From NCBI GenBank assembly GCA_025617745.1, contig CM046857.1, positions 29,606,094 through 29,670,093 on the forward strand: a DNA stretch of 64,000 nucleotides. The letters run 5' to 3'. Both the position numbers and the translations under genes were made by a program. The stretch comes from Heliocidaris erythrogramma. Lineage: Eukaryota > Echinodermata > Echinoidea > Camarodonta > Echinometridae. Below are positions 1-10,966 of this stretch, in pieces. Below the pieces are notes generated by a model, which saw only the letters and a list, made by a program, of their open reading frames with translations, did not search any database and was not told the DNA's origin. Each line of letters opens with the position of its first letter. The stretch's first letter is position 1.

Positions 1-452
1 TATGCTGAGAGGAGATATTTTTTTTTTTGAAAATATGCATTACTTTAGAAGTTATCAACAAATATAATATGTCATTTCTTTTCTAATCGAATGTCCTAAA
101 AACACAGTGGCGATTGGACGTCATAAACAACAATCTGATTTCACACTTTTAGGCTCATTGATGAAACTAAACTGCATTTTATCAAAAATAAAATATTAGA
201 GATTCAATATTCAAGATAATTTATTGTCATGTAAAAAATAGATAAAATTCTAAAATACATATTCTATAATAAATTAGGCTTTGCGTAAACGTTGTACTTT
301 AGAATGCATATCCAGCTGGTTTCATTTTGTAGAGTAGTCATTAGACATGATTGGTTTTATATATCATTATATTGTGATCTTTCAACAAAACAAAATCTCT
401 ATCTTCATAACAGTTGGAAAAGATTTTAAAAATTAATGAGAACATAAAATTT
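1..452. other. AT-rich sequence, no gene seen
   Basis: Nothing beyond short A/T runs was recognised on either strand: no long reading frame, RNA gene or clear repeat. Confidence 0.5.
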
Positions 453-556
453 ATATGGCACGAAAAAGAGACATGATAACGAAAGCTTTTCGACCTGCAC
501 TCATCAGGTTATCAGGTCGAAAAGCTTCGTTATCATGTCTCTTTTTCGTGCCATAT
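453..556. repeat. Near-perfect 45-bp inverted repeat (hairpin)
   Basis: The left arm (453-497) and right arm (513-556) are reverse complements apart from one extra A in the left arm, with a loop of about 15 nt. The outer ends read ATATGGCACGAAAAAG and its complement. Perfect pairing over 44 bp suggests a young foldback or MITE insertion. A transcribed hairpin cannot be excluded. No reading frame is involved. Confidence 0.85.
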
Positions 557-1331
557 TGAAATTTTGTAGTACCAAGAAATTATTTGTGTATAATATTTAT
601 AATAGTTCTGACCGATGAAAAAATATAGATTTTATGATGCTTAATTACATTTACATGAAAATAACATACACCTGTTATTGATTTCAAATTTATTAAATTG
701 ATAAAGAAGCATAAATACTGTGTATAATAATTATGTGAATATTACTTTATTGTCTGTTTTTGTGTTTGTCTATGGTTTGTCACTTGTATTGTATTCATAT
801 GAATATCATGCTGCTGGGAGTTACTAGAATTCTGGATATTGATCTTTACGACCTATTTTGCTCTATTCATGTATATATTGTAACATGATTTACATTACAT
901 ACAAGAATCAAGGAGTTATCACAGATCTGTGATAACTCCTTGCAAGAATTAACTTAACACATTTAAGAGTGCATATGGATGTCTGTTAATGACGTCCATT
1001 GTACAAGTAATATAATTTGAGTAACTTTAAATAATGAAATGATTCTAATGCTTGATAAAGTTTTGCAAACATGTATGGACCTAGGTCTGTGATAACTCCT
1101 TGATCAGACAACATGATTTTGTGGTTTACAACGTGGAAAATATTATCCAGTGGATCCAAATGTCTACATATCCATAATGAAATTGTAGTGTCCAAAGCAT
1201 ATCATGCTTAGGCATACCACTAAAATAAGGTAATTTTTTTTAACATGTTAATTTTGTCATTTTTTTCACTGCATGACAATCCATAACATCATATTCTCTT
1301 TGGTTAAGGCATTCGGTACTGGTATTTTTGG
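557..1331. other. AT-rich sequence with one palindrome, no gene seen
   Basis: Apart from the palindrome at 909-942 and its half-copy at 1086-1103, no gene or known repeat was recognised. Confidence 0.5.
909..942. repeat. 34-bp perfect palindrome
   Basis: A perfect palindrome of two 17-nt halves with no loop, centred on AGATCT; the right half reads TCTGTGATAACTCCTTG. The same 17-mer recurs at about 1086-1103, so the palindrome may come from an inverted duplication of a local segment. Confidence 0.85.
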
Positions 1332-1348
1332 TACACTGCAAAAACCAG

Positions 1349-1735
1349 GGTGTTAAATTCAACACCATGGGTGTTAAAAGTTATTCTTTCCCGGTATCTA
1401 TATCCTGCAACACCGAAAGATTAAAAGAACACCTAGTTTCGGATTAAATCAAAATTAACACCCAGAATGGTGTTGAATATTCAACACCAATGATCAACAC
1501 CACTGGTGTTATTTAAACACCAATATTGTACACCATCCATGGTATTAAAAATAATTTACACCAATAATTTACACCATAGCTGGTGTCAGATTAACACCAT
1601 GTCCTATATCATCTTGGTGTTATGTTACACCATGGGTGTTAAAATGGATTTAAATGACACCAAGTTTTGGAATAAACCAAACACCCTCAGTGGTGTTAAT
1701 TGTACATTCTACACCTGCACAGGTGTTGAATGTTG
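1349..1735. repeat. Subterminal GGTGTT/AACACC array, left end
   Basis: More than a dozen copies of GGTGTT or AACACC, mostly as inverted pairs such as AACACC-N-GGTGTT, crowd the left 400 bp of the transposon. A matching array sits inside the right end. In CACTA elements such motifs bind transposase; that role is inferred here. Confidence 0.75.
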
Positions 1736-2587
1736 CATTAAAAGCATTACACATTTTGCACTTAGGAGGTTGGGGTATGGGCACAGACACTAATAAAGCA
1801 AACAAACATAATGATGTTAAAATGCATGAAAAGTAGTTTATTTCATGTTAACCTTTCAAACAATACATAGCCAAGGGACTGGCTATTAACACAATAAATT
1901 TTGCTCTAGTTACAACATCTTTGTACCATAAAAAAAGTGAAGTGTGCAGGAGTATTCAATGAAACCCAAGTCATATATAGCTCCCGGCTACCATACAGCA
2001 AGTTGAAATTGCCATATTTGGTCAATTAACTGTAGTGGTCATTCACTGTCACCATAAGGTTGTCGGGATCCATATGTGACTTCTGCTTTACAAAAGTACT
2101 TTTCACACAATATAACAAACTATTTTACTTTAGATCTAAAAAAAAAACAGGTTTGAAAATTAGTTTGATTTGGAAGACAAACTCACTGAAGTGTTGATAT
2201 GTTCTTGTCTAGCAAAACACCATGCAATGACAACATTCAACTTATTATTTTTCTTTTGCAAATAACATGTAATAACAAAAATAAAGTAAAGAACAGACAC
2301 ATCATCACAAACCGTCTGTCATTGCATGGTAATTCTTTGTTTACCATGTACACAAAATCTAATCACACACCTTAGAACAGCCAAGTCTCAATATTCACTT
2401 CTGGAAAGATAATTAGCACAATCAATATGGCTTATAATCTATTAACACTATTCTCACACACTGCAGTTTAACTACTGCATGGCATGTAATAACGAAAATA
2501 ATACCTGTATAGACATATCCTCGCAAAAACTTGTAGCTTATTGTATTTCATCGCATGGTAATTTCTTGTTTACCATGTACACAAAAT

Positions 2588-3133
2588 CTACTTAAAGATC
2601 ACACACCTTGGAACAACAAAGTCCCAATAGTCACCTTTTGAGAGATTACTTAGCACATCTAATGGTTTATAATCCACTAACTCATTTTGTGCTTGGATAG
2701 CATAACAAGAAGGCTCTTTGGTCTGTACTGCATAGGCATGGTAATGTTCATGGTAAAATACCGTTTCCAATACCAGCAACACAAAGTATACTCGCTTCTG
2801 GTACACTATACAAAGTTGTATTTTACCAAATATTGGCAAGTCAGCCATATCAAGGCAGAGGACTAATGATGGCTGGTAGGAAGTTCCATTTATTTTTACC
2901 CAGTTGGCATCATAAACCTCTGTGTCATGTCCTAGTCTCGGCGATGAAGAGTAGGAGAGATGAGGCGTCTCGACGTTCCGGGCAGGTTGGCTGCCCGTCA
3001 TCAGGGCCTCATTTCCAATACCCCAACAGTCCATATCAGGACTAACACATGGTGAACCGTAAACCTTCTCCACGTTATCTATTCCACCATGGAAACCTTC
3101 AAAGATCATATGTATCATGTATCTTGAAGTCAT
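2588..3133 (-). pseudogene. Transposase C-terminal fragment in the CACTA-like element
   Basis: A 181-codon minus-strand frame ends at a stop at 2588-2590. Its second half contains WVKINGTSY, LPIFGKIQ, YHEHYHAYAVQ and VDYKPLDVL, a pattern remembered from C-terminal regions of animal EnSpm-type transposases (a G.xY stretch, 'P.FGKI', 'HYHAY', then 'DYxPL'). The catalytic core is absent from the element. The N-terminal third is not recognised and may include intron sequence read through. The fragment may simply be the last exon left after internal deletion. Identification is from family memory, not a search. Confidence 0.5.
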
Positions 3134-3741
3134 ACGAGTAGTTCAATTAATACCTTCTTGAAATAACATAACTGGCATGAATGCATGTATTCAACAAACA
3201 ATGCATATACAAAATCTTCCTTCAAATACAACATAGGCCTATATATCATGTATATGGTGAACTACAGGACTACAGGAGGAAGGACATTACAAATACGTGA
3301 TGTAGTTTGCTCCCATACCAATTACCAAGCAACATTCAATAAATGTTTCACCTTTACAAAAAAGCAAGTCAGTCAAGCATGGAATGTATTCCACAACTGC
3401 CTCAACTAAACTAAAGAATGCAGAGTACATTGTATCGCTACATCTCAGGACAGGAGGTAAAAATTCTGATCCCCGACACATGGATATGCGTGACGGGTTT
3501 CTTTCTTTTTCTACCAATCAACATTATAAAACAAAATCACGTGACGACCTAATCAACACCAAGAACAAAACAACACCAGATAAATTAACACCAGATTATG
3601 GTCTTCGCATGTTTTAAATTTGAATGGTGTTAAATGAACACCATCGAGAGTACATGCCTCAATTATTCAACACCAAGGGTGTTGTTTTATTTTAATTCTC
3701 CACTGGTGTATGAATTTTAACACCCTGGTTTTTGCAGTGTA

Positions 3742-5012
3742 TAGTCTTACCTCTGCAAGTAAATTAGGGTATACAAAATGAAATTCAGTACTTTGATGAT
3801 GACAAGCTGGAAGTTTGCAGCATCCACTATAACCCTTTTAAGATCCGTGTGAATTATATATGATAAATAATCATATTTTACACTCGTAGAAATATTATCT
3901 CAGCATGATTCATAAGGCTTACATTAAAAATTGGTTGCTCCAGTTGGAAAGAATGAAGGCATCACTAAGCACCTAAAAACATAGTTTTGTGACATAATCG
4001 ATTAAATAAAGAATAACAATAATAATGTTATTTGGGTGTATTAGATATACAAACGATGATGTAATTTCTTTGTTATTATATTTAAGTCACATTAACGCCG
4101 AATATCTCACTTTCAAAGTAATTTCTGTTTGAAAAATTATAAAAATGAAATTAAAATTAACATTGAATAAGAGTTGCGATGGCAACTAAAATAAACATAA
4201 ATATATCAATATTGTTCCGAACAATGCGGAATATCATTCTGAACGGAGTCTCCAAGTTTCATTATCTAATACACTAAGGATTTCGGGCTCTTTTTTTGGT
4301 TCAAATAGGCTCCTCCCCTGGCCCTTTCGGTCCCCGCCTTTTGGTACCCACGGGTGGGGAAGGGTTCTTGGGGTGGTGCGAGGCACTTCTTGAGGGCTGA
4401 CGTCCCGTCCATATTTCATAAATTCATTTTTAAACATTGAATTTCCGCAGGGAGTAGGCCTAATAATTCCACCAACCCATGAAGCGGGTTTGTAGCTTCA
4501 GGCCCAGCCAACCCATATACCTTTCCCTGTGAAGGGGAGCTATGCCAAAGAACAGCATGGCCATATATCCGCATGGCTTCAGTGTACAGTACAGTATTAT
4601 ACACACGTGTTTCGTTCGCACGTACGTGTACAGGTCATCATACAGGTATAGAGTTACATCATTTGAAGCTTCATGGTCACACACACAGTTTAGTGTGTAT
4701 GTTTCACGACGTTCGCTACCGGTAATTTGACACTTTATCAGAAAATCTGATAAGAAAATTCCTTCGAAAATATTTCCACAATGATTATTAATACGTATAA
4801 TGATATTAATCCCTTCTCCCCTCGCCCTGGGGGTGATGGGATGACAATGGAATGGGGGAGCTGGAGGGGGTGGGTAGTAGGGGGAAGTCAATTAGTCGGT
4901 CCTCCAAAGACCCATATAAGGGGGCCATAATCCCCCTGAAAATAAAATGACAAATTCATTTTTTCTCATTATTGCATCCTTTACAGGGGACGTACCGCTA
5001 ATTATGGATGTT
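3742..5012. other. Intergenic sequence, no gene recognised
   Basis: Mostly AT-rich, with a GC-richer patch at about 4240-4420. Short reading frames on both strands show no recognisable domain. No RNA gene was seen. Confidence 0.45.
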
Positions 5013-5661
5013 ACTCTGAGTATTAATAAACCACAGAAACATGGCAAGATCAAATCGCTCCCTCTAGGTCTATGCATGGATATTCTACTCGAACATTATT
5101 ATATCCATATCATCAATTTTCATCAAGATTAAAAGGAATTTTCTTCAGAACTCATGCAAGCTTTGGATAAATAAGACATATTCACATGATCAGGGGCGGA
5201 TCCAGAATTTAGTATAAGGCAGGGAAAACAAGTGCAGGTTTGTCAACTTTTGGAAAAGGCAGACCTGGGGGGGGGGGGGTGGTGAGAATTTTTTTTTCGT
5301 CAGACCTAGAAAATTCGCTCAGGAGGGGGTTATGGGGGTCCCTCCATAATTCTCTGACAAACAAAACAAAGAAGGTTTCATTCTAAAAGGGGGCGGGGGC
5401 ACAATTAACAAAAGGGCGGATCGTCTATGGTCAGAATGCATACTTCCCTGCCATTGAACGGGTGGTGGGGATGGCACGGGCCAGAAGCACCCCCCCCCCC
5501 CCCCGGGTCCGCCAATGGACATGTTGTAAATACTTCTTGGTAAAAATAACTTTACCCGACTTTTTTATTTATTCACTTGATTATTGTAACAAATATACGG
5601 TACGGTTATTAATCATAAACACAGCTAGCGCCCGTGGATGTCCACGGGCTGCTTCTGCTAG
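5013..5661 (+). repeat. Dispersed repeat ending in a CCCGTGGATGTCCACGGG palindrome, copy 1
   Basis: This sequence is shared with 21954-22242 and, in part, 22381-22594. All copies end at the same point after the palindrome CCCGTGGATGTCCACGGG and CTGCTTCTGCT. This copy is split by a 330-bp insertion (5189-5518), so it is older than that insertion. The class is unknown; a non-autonomous element with a hairpin end is the simplest reading. Confidence 0.75.
5189..5518. mobile_element. hAT-like MITE nested in the dispersed repeat
   Basis: The empty-site sequence is visible in copy 2 near 22125-22135, and the insertion here is flanked by ACATG on both sides (5184-5188, 5519-5523). The left end contains CAGGGGCGGATCCAG and the right end, on the other strand, CCATTGGCGGACCC. 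The inside is rich in G and C runs. A 5-bp duplication is visible; the superfamily is uncertain. Confidence 0.65.
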
Positions 5662-5702
5662 TACGCTATAATGTCTCATTGGTAGGCCACATTATAGCGT
5701 AC
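5661..5702. repeat. 14-bp perfect hairpin
   Basis: GTACGCTATAATGT at 5661-5674 pairs perfectly with 5689-5702 around a 14-nt loop, directly after the dispersed repeat. Function unknown. Confidence 0.75.
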
Positions 5703-5785
5703 GATGGAATTGGTATGGATGTACCCCCTACGCTCGATGGAAAGAGAGGGGCTATATGTGAGATTGTTACTTTCCTTCGACGGGA

Positions 5786-5857
5786 GCCCGGATAGCTCAG
5801 TTGGTAGAGCACTGGTCATGTAATCCAGGGTCCCGGGTTCGAATCCCGGTCGGGGCA
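5786..5857 (+). pseudogene. tRNA-Thr(TGT)-like sequence, probably a tRNA-derived SINE head
   Basis: The 72 bases fold as a tRNA: a 7-bp acceptor stem with one G-G mismatch, a D arm with TAGCTCAGTTGG (A box), an anticodon loop reading CATGTAA, and a T arm with GGTTCGAATCC (B box). The anticodon would be TGT (Thr), but position 33 is A instead of the invariant T and the anticodon stem has a mismatch. The following TTGTAATTTTCTCAC is typical of tRNA-derived repeats. A SINE head or tRNA pseudogene is more likely than a functional tRNA. Confidence 0.7.
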
Positions 5858-7427
5858 TTGTAATTTTCTCACATTTCTTTATGATATATTCAATTTACTT
5901 CAATCCTATCAATTATGATATTTAATTATGATTATGATTATGAATTGGGATTATGAGAGAAAAAAAATTACAGCCCAGAAGGTAAAACTCATTGTGTTAT
6001 TCAAATATTACTTTAAATCTCAAATTTCAACAAAACGGATATTTTCATAATGATTTGCAAGGTGCTCTTCTGATAATTAATATGTATTTTATCAAAATAG
6101 TATATTAACATACATCCAAAAAAGATATGATATCATTCTACTGTCTGTATATTGTATCGAATCTATATTAAAAATAAAATTTAAACCCGAATCGAATTCA
6201 CCCCCGAATATCTCAAAACCACGCAGGTTTGTATTGAAATAGACGGTTGCCACGGCAACAGTCAGTGAATGCGCGGAATGTCAGTTAATGTGCGGAATTT
6301 GATTCTTTAATACAATGGCAAAGTTTCAATGAAATCTAATGTTTACATAAAGTTACAGCTTAAGATGTCAAAAGGTTACAGTAGGACCCCTAACAAAATA
6401 AATGTATATTTTCGTCATCTTTGGCGTCGTGTTGATTTTTTTTCTTCCAGTTAATATCTTGAATATCTTGAAGTACATTATAAAGAAGGTAAAAACCCCC
6501 CACAAAAACCAGCTCATCTAAATCATATCACAGTAAGTAAATAAAGCACAATACGTAAATATAGGATGGTAGTTTTAAAAGGGGCCCGTTGCACCCCGTT
6601 ATGCGCCAGTGAGTGCCAGGCCAGAACTCAAGATAAGGTTTCAAGGTGCCGGAGATCCATACCTGTAAGAAGGTGAATGTTTAAAATTGCCTTCTGGATA
6701 CCCGCAGTCACATGATAAGTTTCCCTTAAATTGCATTATAATTAAGGGAGATTGTGTGGAATTTCACACTTAGTCTTTATTATAACAGAGGCGTGGATAG
6801 GGGATCGCGACATTTTCCAATTTATAGGCACGGAGTTTTAAGTGCAATGATGCCGCACGGACAGTTTCAAGAAGTGGGTCCGTGCATATGAGTAAAAAAA
6901 GGCCACATAGTGAAGGGAGGGTGTGGGAGGGATGGTATAATCTTCTTTTGACGATGTATCCTCTTTCCCTTTCTTTCTTTCTCTCTCTTTTCGCCATTCG
7001 TGTTCCTGTAGCTACGCCACTGCCTCACATAATATTTCGATAGAATAAGCGAACAATGGATACCAACCGCAATTGCAATTCGACATATACATCATTCCCA
7101 TATATATATATAAAAATACTACCCGCATTTTTATGATGTAACGAATATGATTTTCCAATGCTCACATATGGTTCAATTTTAATTTATTATCCATTTTTTC
7201 GTAAAGAGAAATATTATGGAAGAATCAAAAGTAAGTCAGTATTACAATAAGAAAAAAATAGTGAGGAACGTTGTAAATGCAGAACAATGCGGGAAAGGTA
7301 CATTATTTACTGGCGTAATCGTCAAAGACTTCCGAGTTCCCAAATGAAACTGTTTGAAAAGCATACTTAATCGTTGATCGTGTCTTCCGGGAAAAAAATA
7401 AATGATTGCTCATATCTTTGTGTTCAG
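5858..7427. other. Sequence 5' of the CLCA exons; no first exon identified
   Basis: This interval should contain, or be part of the intron after, the missing signal-peptide exon of the CLCA gene. No convincing exon with a phase-2 donor was found here or further left. A stretch at about 6780-7025 ends with GCTACGCCACTGCC, like the hAT-type repeats elsewhere in the window. Confidence 0.4.
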
Positions 7428-7671
7428 GAATATGACATACTTCAAGGAGATTCGAATCTTGATCCCGCCATCCTGGGCTCAGTCTGATAGATACGAGGAG
7501 ATCACTTGGGAGTCCTACCTTGAAGCCGATGTCTTAATACGTCCAAACAAAAAACACGTGCCTTATGTACCGTCATACAAACCTTGTGGAAACCCAGGGA
7601 CGCATATGTTTCTCACGCCAGAGTTTATTTTGGATCATGAAAAAGGTCGCAACTATGGCAGGCCTCAAAAG
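7428..7671 (+). CDS. CLCA-like: CLCA exon A: N-terminal protease-domain segment
   Basis: The acceptor is TTGTGTTCAG and the donor GTTAGT. The exon begins with the third base of a split codon and ends in phase 0. It encodes YFKEIRILIPPSW, EADVLIRPN and HMFLTPEFIL, matching the CLCA pattern of 'ILIP..W', 'ADVLV' and 'LTP.F' before the HExxH helix. The preceding exon was not located. Confidence 0.9.
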
Positions 7672-10600
7672 GTTAGTATATACACGTTTGAAATATGTGG
7701 AACCCCAGGGATGCATTACCAAGGAGCTGTATCAAAGTTATCAAGAATTTGCCATTACTGAATTCATGAGTAACTGTCTTGATCCATCATCGGCTTGTTC
7801 GATCATCCGGTCATCGCACACCCCACCCCAATCTGGTCATGCTAAAGTATTTCTTCAAAATTAATAACTTTTTTAAAGCTTGAATGTCCCTTTTGCCTTT
7901 ATCGTTCTTCATTTCCAACTTTGGGGTGGTCTAGTGTGTAAGTCACAAAAACATGAAGCTTCCCTGGTTCGAATCCCTGCCACGGCACTAATGTCCTTTG
8001 GCAAAACATTAAATCTATATTTGCCACTCTCGAGTGAAGTAAATGAGTACCCGTCAGGGAGAAAAGACCTTGAATATTTTTTGATTGAGCCCCTTATCAT
8101 AGAAGTTCGGCTGATTTATTACCGGTATATTTATTATTATGATTACTATGTTTTTAAAAATAAACATTATGTCATCATCATTGTCATTGATCATTGTTAT
8201 TTTCCTTAATTTGGCAGACGGTTGTTCATGAATTTGGTCATCTAAGGTGGGGGCTAAAAGATGAATACCCGTATGACACGGACCACGATACAGATTCTCG
8301 TTATCACCACTTCTACAAAAATAGCATTACCCAGGAGGTAGAAGGAACTAGATGCGTTGAGGCGATTCCAGGTTTGAAATTGAGTCATTTTAGTGAACAG
8401 AATTATTTTTTAATATGAATATTTTGTTCAAGGGATAAGATATTTGTTTGTTCTTATATTTGTAGATTTAGAATGGCCAATCCCTTAATACATACTTAAT
8501 ACAGAAAATAAAACAGAAGACCTACCAATTTTGGAATCTTCGAAATGATGAACCCTGTTTCATTTTAGAAATGATTACTCTTCGGTTAAACGGAAAATCG
8601 TGAGGAAAAACTATTGCCCCCACCCCCCCCCCCCCCCCCTTTATGATGATGTTGCGCACCAGTACGGAAATTATAGTCATGTTATGTTTTGCAGTGTATA
8701 GTCGTACTATCTCCTTTCGACAAAGTTTTATCCTTGTAGTAAATGGTCTCTCATGTGCTCTGGGGACTAAACCCGACGGCTATTTTTAAGCTTAATGAAT
8801 GAATTCGATGGTCAAAGTACAAGTCATGAAATATTTTGGGCTTGATGGAGTGACATAGGCGTAACCACCGGCGGGGGGGGGGGGGCACAAGGGGGACGAA
8901 GAAACCGAGATATCCGCTTTAAAAAAGGGTCTTTAACGGAACTGCGGGGTCAAGACTTTAACACAAACGTCTCTCTGTAATCGAACGCGTCTGTATGGAT
9001 TTGCGTGTGCGTGTGTGTGTGTGTTTAACTACATGTATTTGACTCTGTGGTTTTGTGTGTCACTCCATCTGTGCCCCCCCCCCCCCCTCAACAAATCTGG
9101 CTACACCAGTGGATACCACTTTCGGGAAAGGCCCTCTGACTAAATTTGGTTTACGGCAGTTGTACATTTCAAAAAAAATGTTCCAAGTGTTTCTAATGGT
9201 TCAACGACAAATATAGTTGGTAAAAGCTGAATAAAGTGTTGTGATATTTTAGTGTCGTTTTCCTTGTTTCTGCAGGTACTATTGAAGAAAGAAACCAAGG
9301 TATCTCTTGCCAAAACAGCCCTGAAGACGGACTTCCGGATAAAAAATCTTGTTCTTTCATATTAGACAGATTAGCAACAAACTACAAAGCGTCCTTAATG
9401 TTCAACCCGCACGTGGACACTGTAAATATAAAAATTTCAATATGAAAAATACCTATTGCTACGTTTTCACTTGCAAAATTCAGTCGTAGATAGGCCCTAT
9501 TAAAAGGAGTCGGGGGTTTACTTGTACAAAATGGAAATTATGGGAGTGTTGATGTCCAGATTCCCTGCCAAAATTATCGTCTATTTAATTTTATGTTGTA
9601 CTCCAAGAACCAAATTAATTGTTCCATCTATCCATCTATTCTTTTTCTCATTCTCTCTATCTTTCCTGATCTCTCTCTCGTTCTGCTACCCTTTGTCTTT
9701 CTGCTAACCTTTCTCTCTCTCTCTCTCTCTCTTTTCTCCTCTCTCTTTCTCTGAAATGTTTCTTTTGTTTTAAATCCTGTTCAGGTAACTGAATTCTGTG
9801 ATGGTGGGAATGAAGTAGATTCCAGTATATATATTATGACGTATCATAATACTGATTTCCATTTTCTCAATATTTCTCTCTATTCATGTATGTGTGTGTG
9901 TGTGTCTCTCTCTCTGTCTCTCTCTCTCTCTCTGTCTCTGTCTCTCTCTTTTTCCCCTTTAATCCTATACATGCAGGTAACTGAATTCTGCGATGGCGGG
10001 GATGAGGTCGATCCCATTATCCGACATAACATACACGCTCCTAACAGGCAGAACATCCAGTGCAATTACCAAAGTGCTTGGGAGGTTTGAAAGAATTCCT
10101 CACTTATGCAACAACAACGAAAAATGATAAGGGGGCGGGGTCACAATTCCGAAAATTTTCTGACAGGGAATATAAAGCAAAGATTATCACGTTGTTAATT
10201 TCTGACAAGTACAAAAATAAAAGGTGTCAGGTTTTTTTTACAAGTCTTTTAGGTTACAAATTTGAAAGAGGGAACATTTTTTTTTAAATGGGTTTTAAAA
10301 AGTGATGTAATGAATTTAGTTCTCCCGCTGTCCAGCGGCAGCGATGTAGGGAGACCCACGGGGCTGATGGAGGATGTTTTTATGAAAAATAAATATCTCA
10401 GAGAAAAAATTTATAGTCAATGAAAAATCTCAGGTAAGAGGCAATTATAAAGCAGCTGTCGTGACACAACATCCTAAGGCAAAATGCCATTCTTCCACAT
10501 ATGATGAATGTGTTTCATGTTTATACAAATTGTTAATGTTTCTTGACGTTCTATATTCAAAAGTAATTTTTCATTCTTTACCATGGTTATGTTATTTTAG

Positions 10601-10931
10601 TAATAATTTGTAATTTAGTAATCTATGAATAACTATAGTAATCTACAGTAACTATTCTAAAACAAGTACATGTATTGAATAATATTATTTGTAATTTTAA
10701 AAAAAAGAATCAATAATATCCATGCAGAACAATTATGTGCACAGGGTTAGAATTGTATTCCGTTCTTGCGTTATTAACTTGTAAACTATACATGTGTGAT
10801 AGTGGGCTAGCCCATAATTGTGAACAGTTATTTCAAGCCATTGTATACTTTTCTTCAAATGTTGTTATTATGTCTGATACCTATACGAGTTTCAATCTAA
10901 AACATTTGTGTTTCAAGGAAGCCGTGCAACA

Positions 10932-10966
<35 letters not shown>

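Larger units (their letters stand above)
1334..3739 (-). mobile_element. CACTA-like (CMC/EnSpm) DNA transposon, internally deleted
   Basis: The ends are perfect terminal inverted repeats starting CACTGCAAAAACC and flanked by TA on both sides (1332-1333, 3740-3741), consistent with a 2-bp target duplication. Inside each end is a dense array of short motifs in both orientations built on GGTGTT/AACACC (about 1349-1735 and 3550-3735), the subterminal repeat layout typical of CACTA elements. Only the C-terminal part of a transposase-like protein is encoded (minus strand, 2588-3133), so this 2.4-kb copy is probably non-autonomous. The superfamily assignment is inference from ends, arrays and ORF style. 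Confidence 0.7.

Noticed and set aside
5786..5857. Functional tRNA-Thr gene
   Set aside because: T33 is replaced by A, and both the acceptor and anticodon stems have mismatches; the downstream sequence is typical of tRNA-derived repeats.
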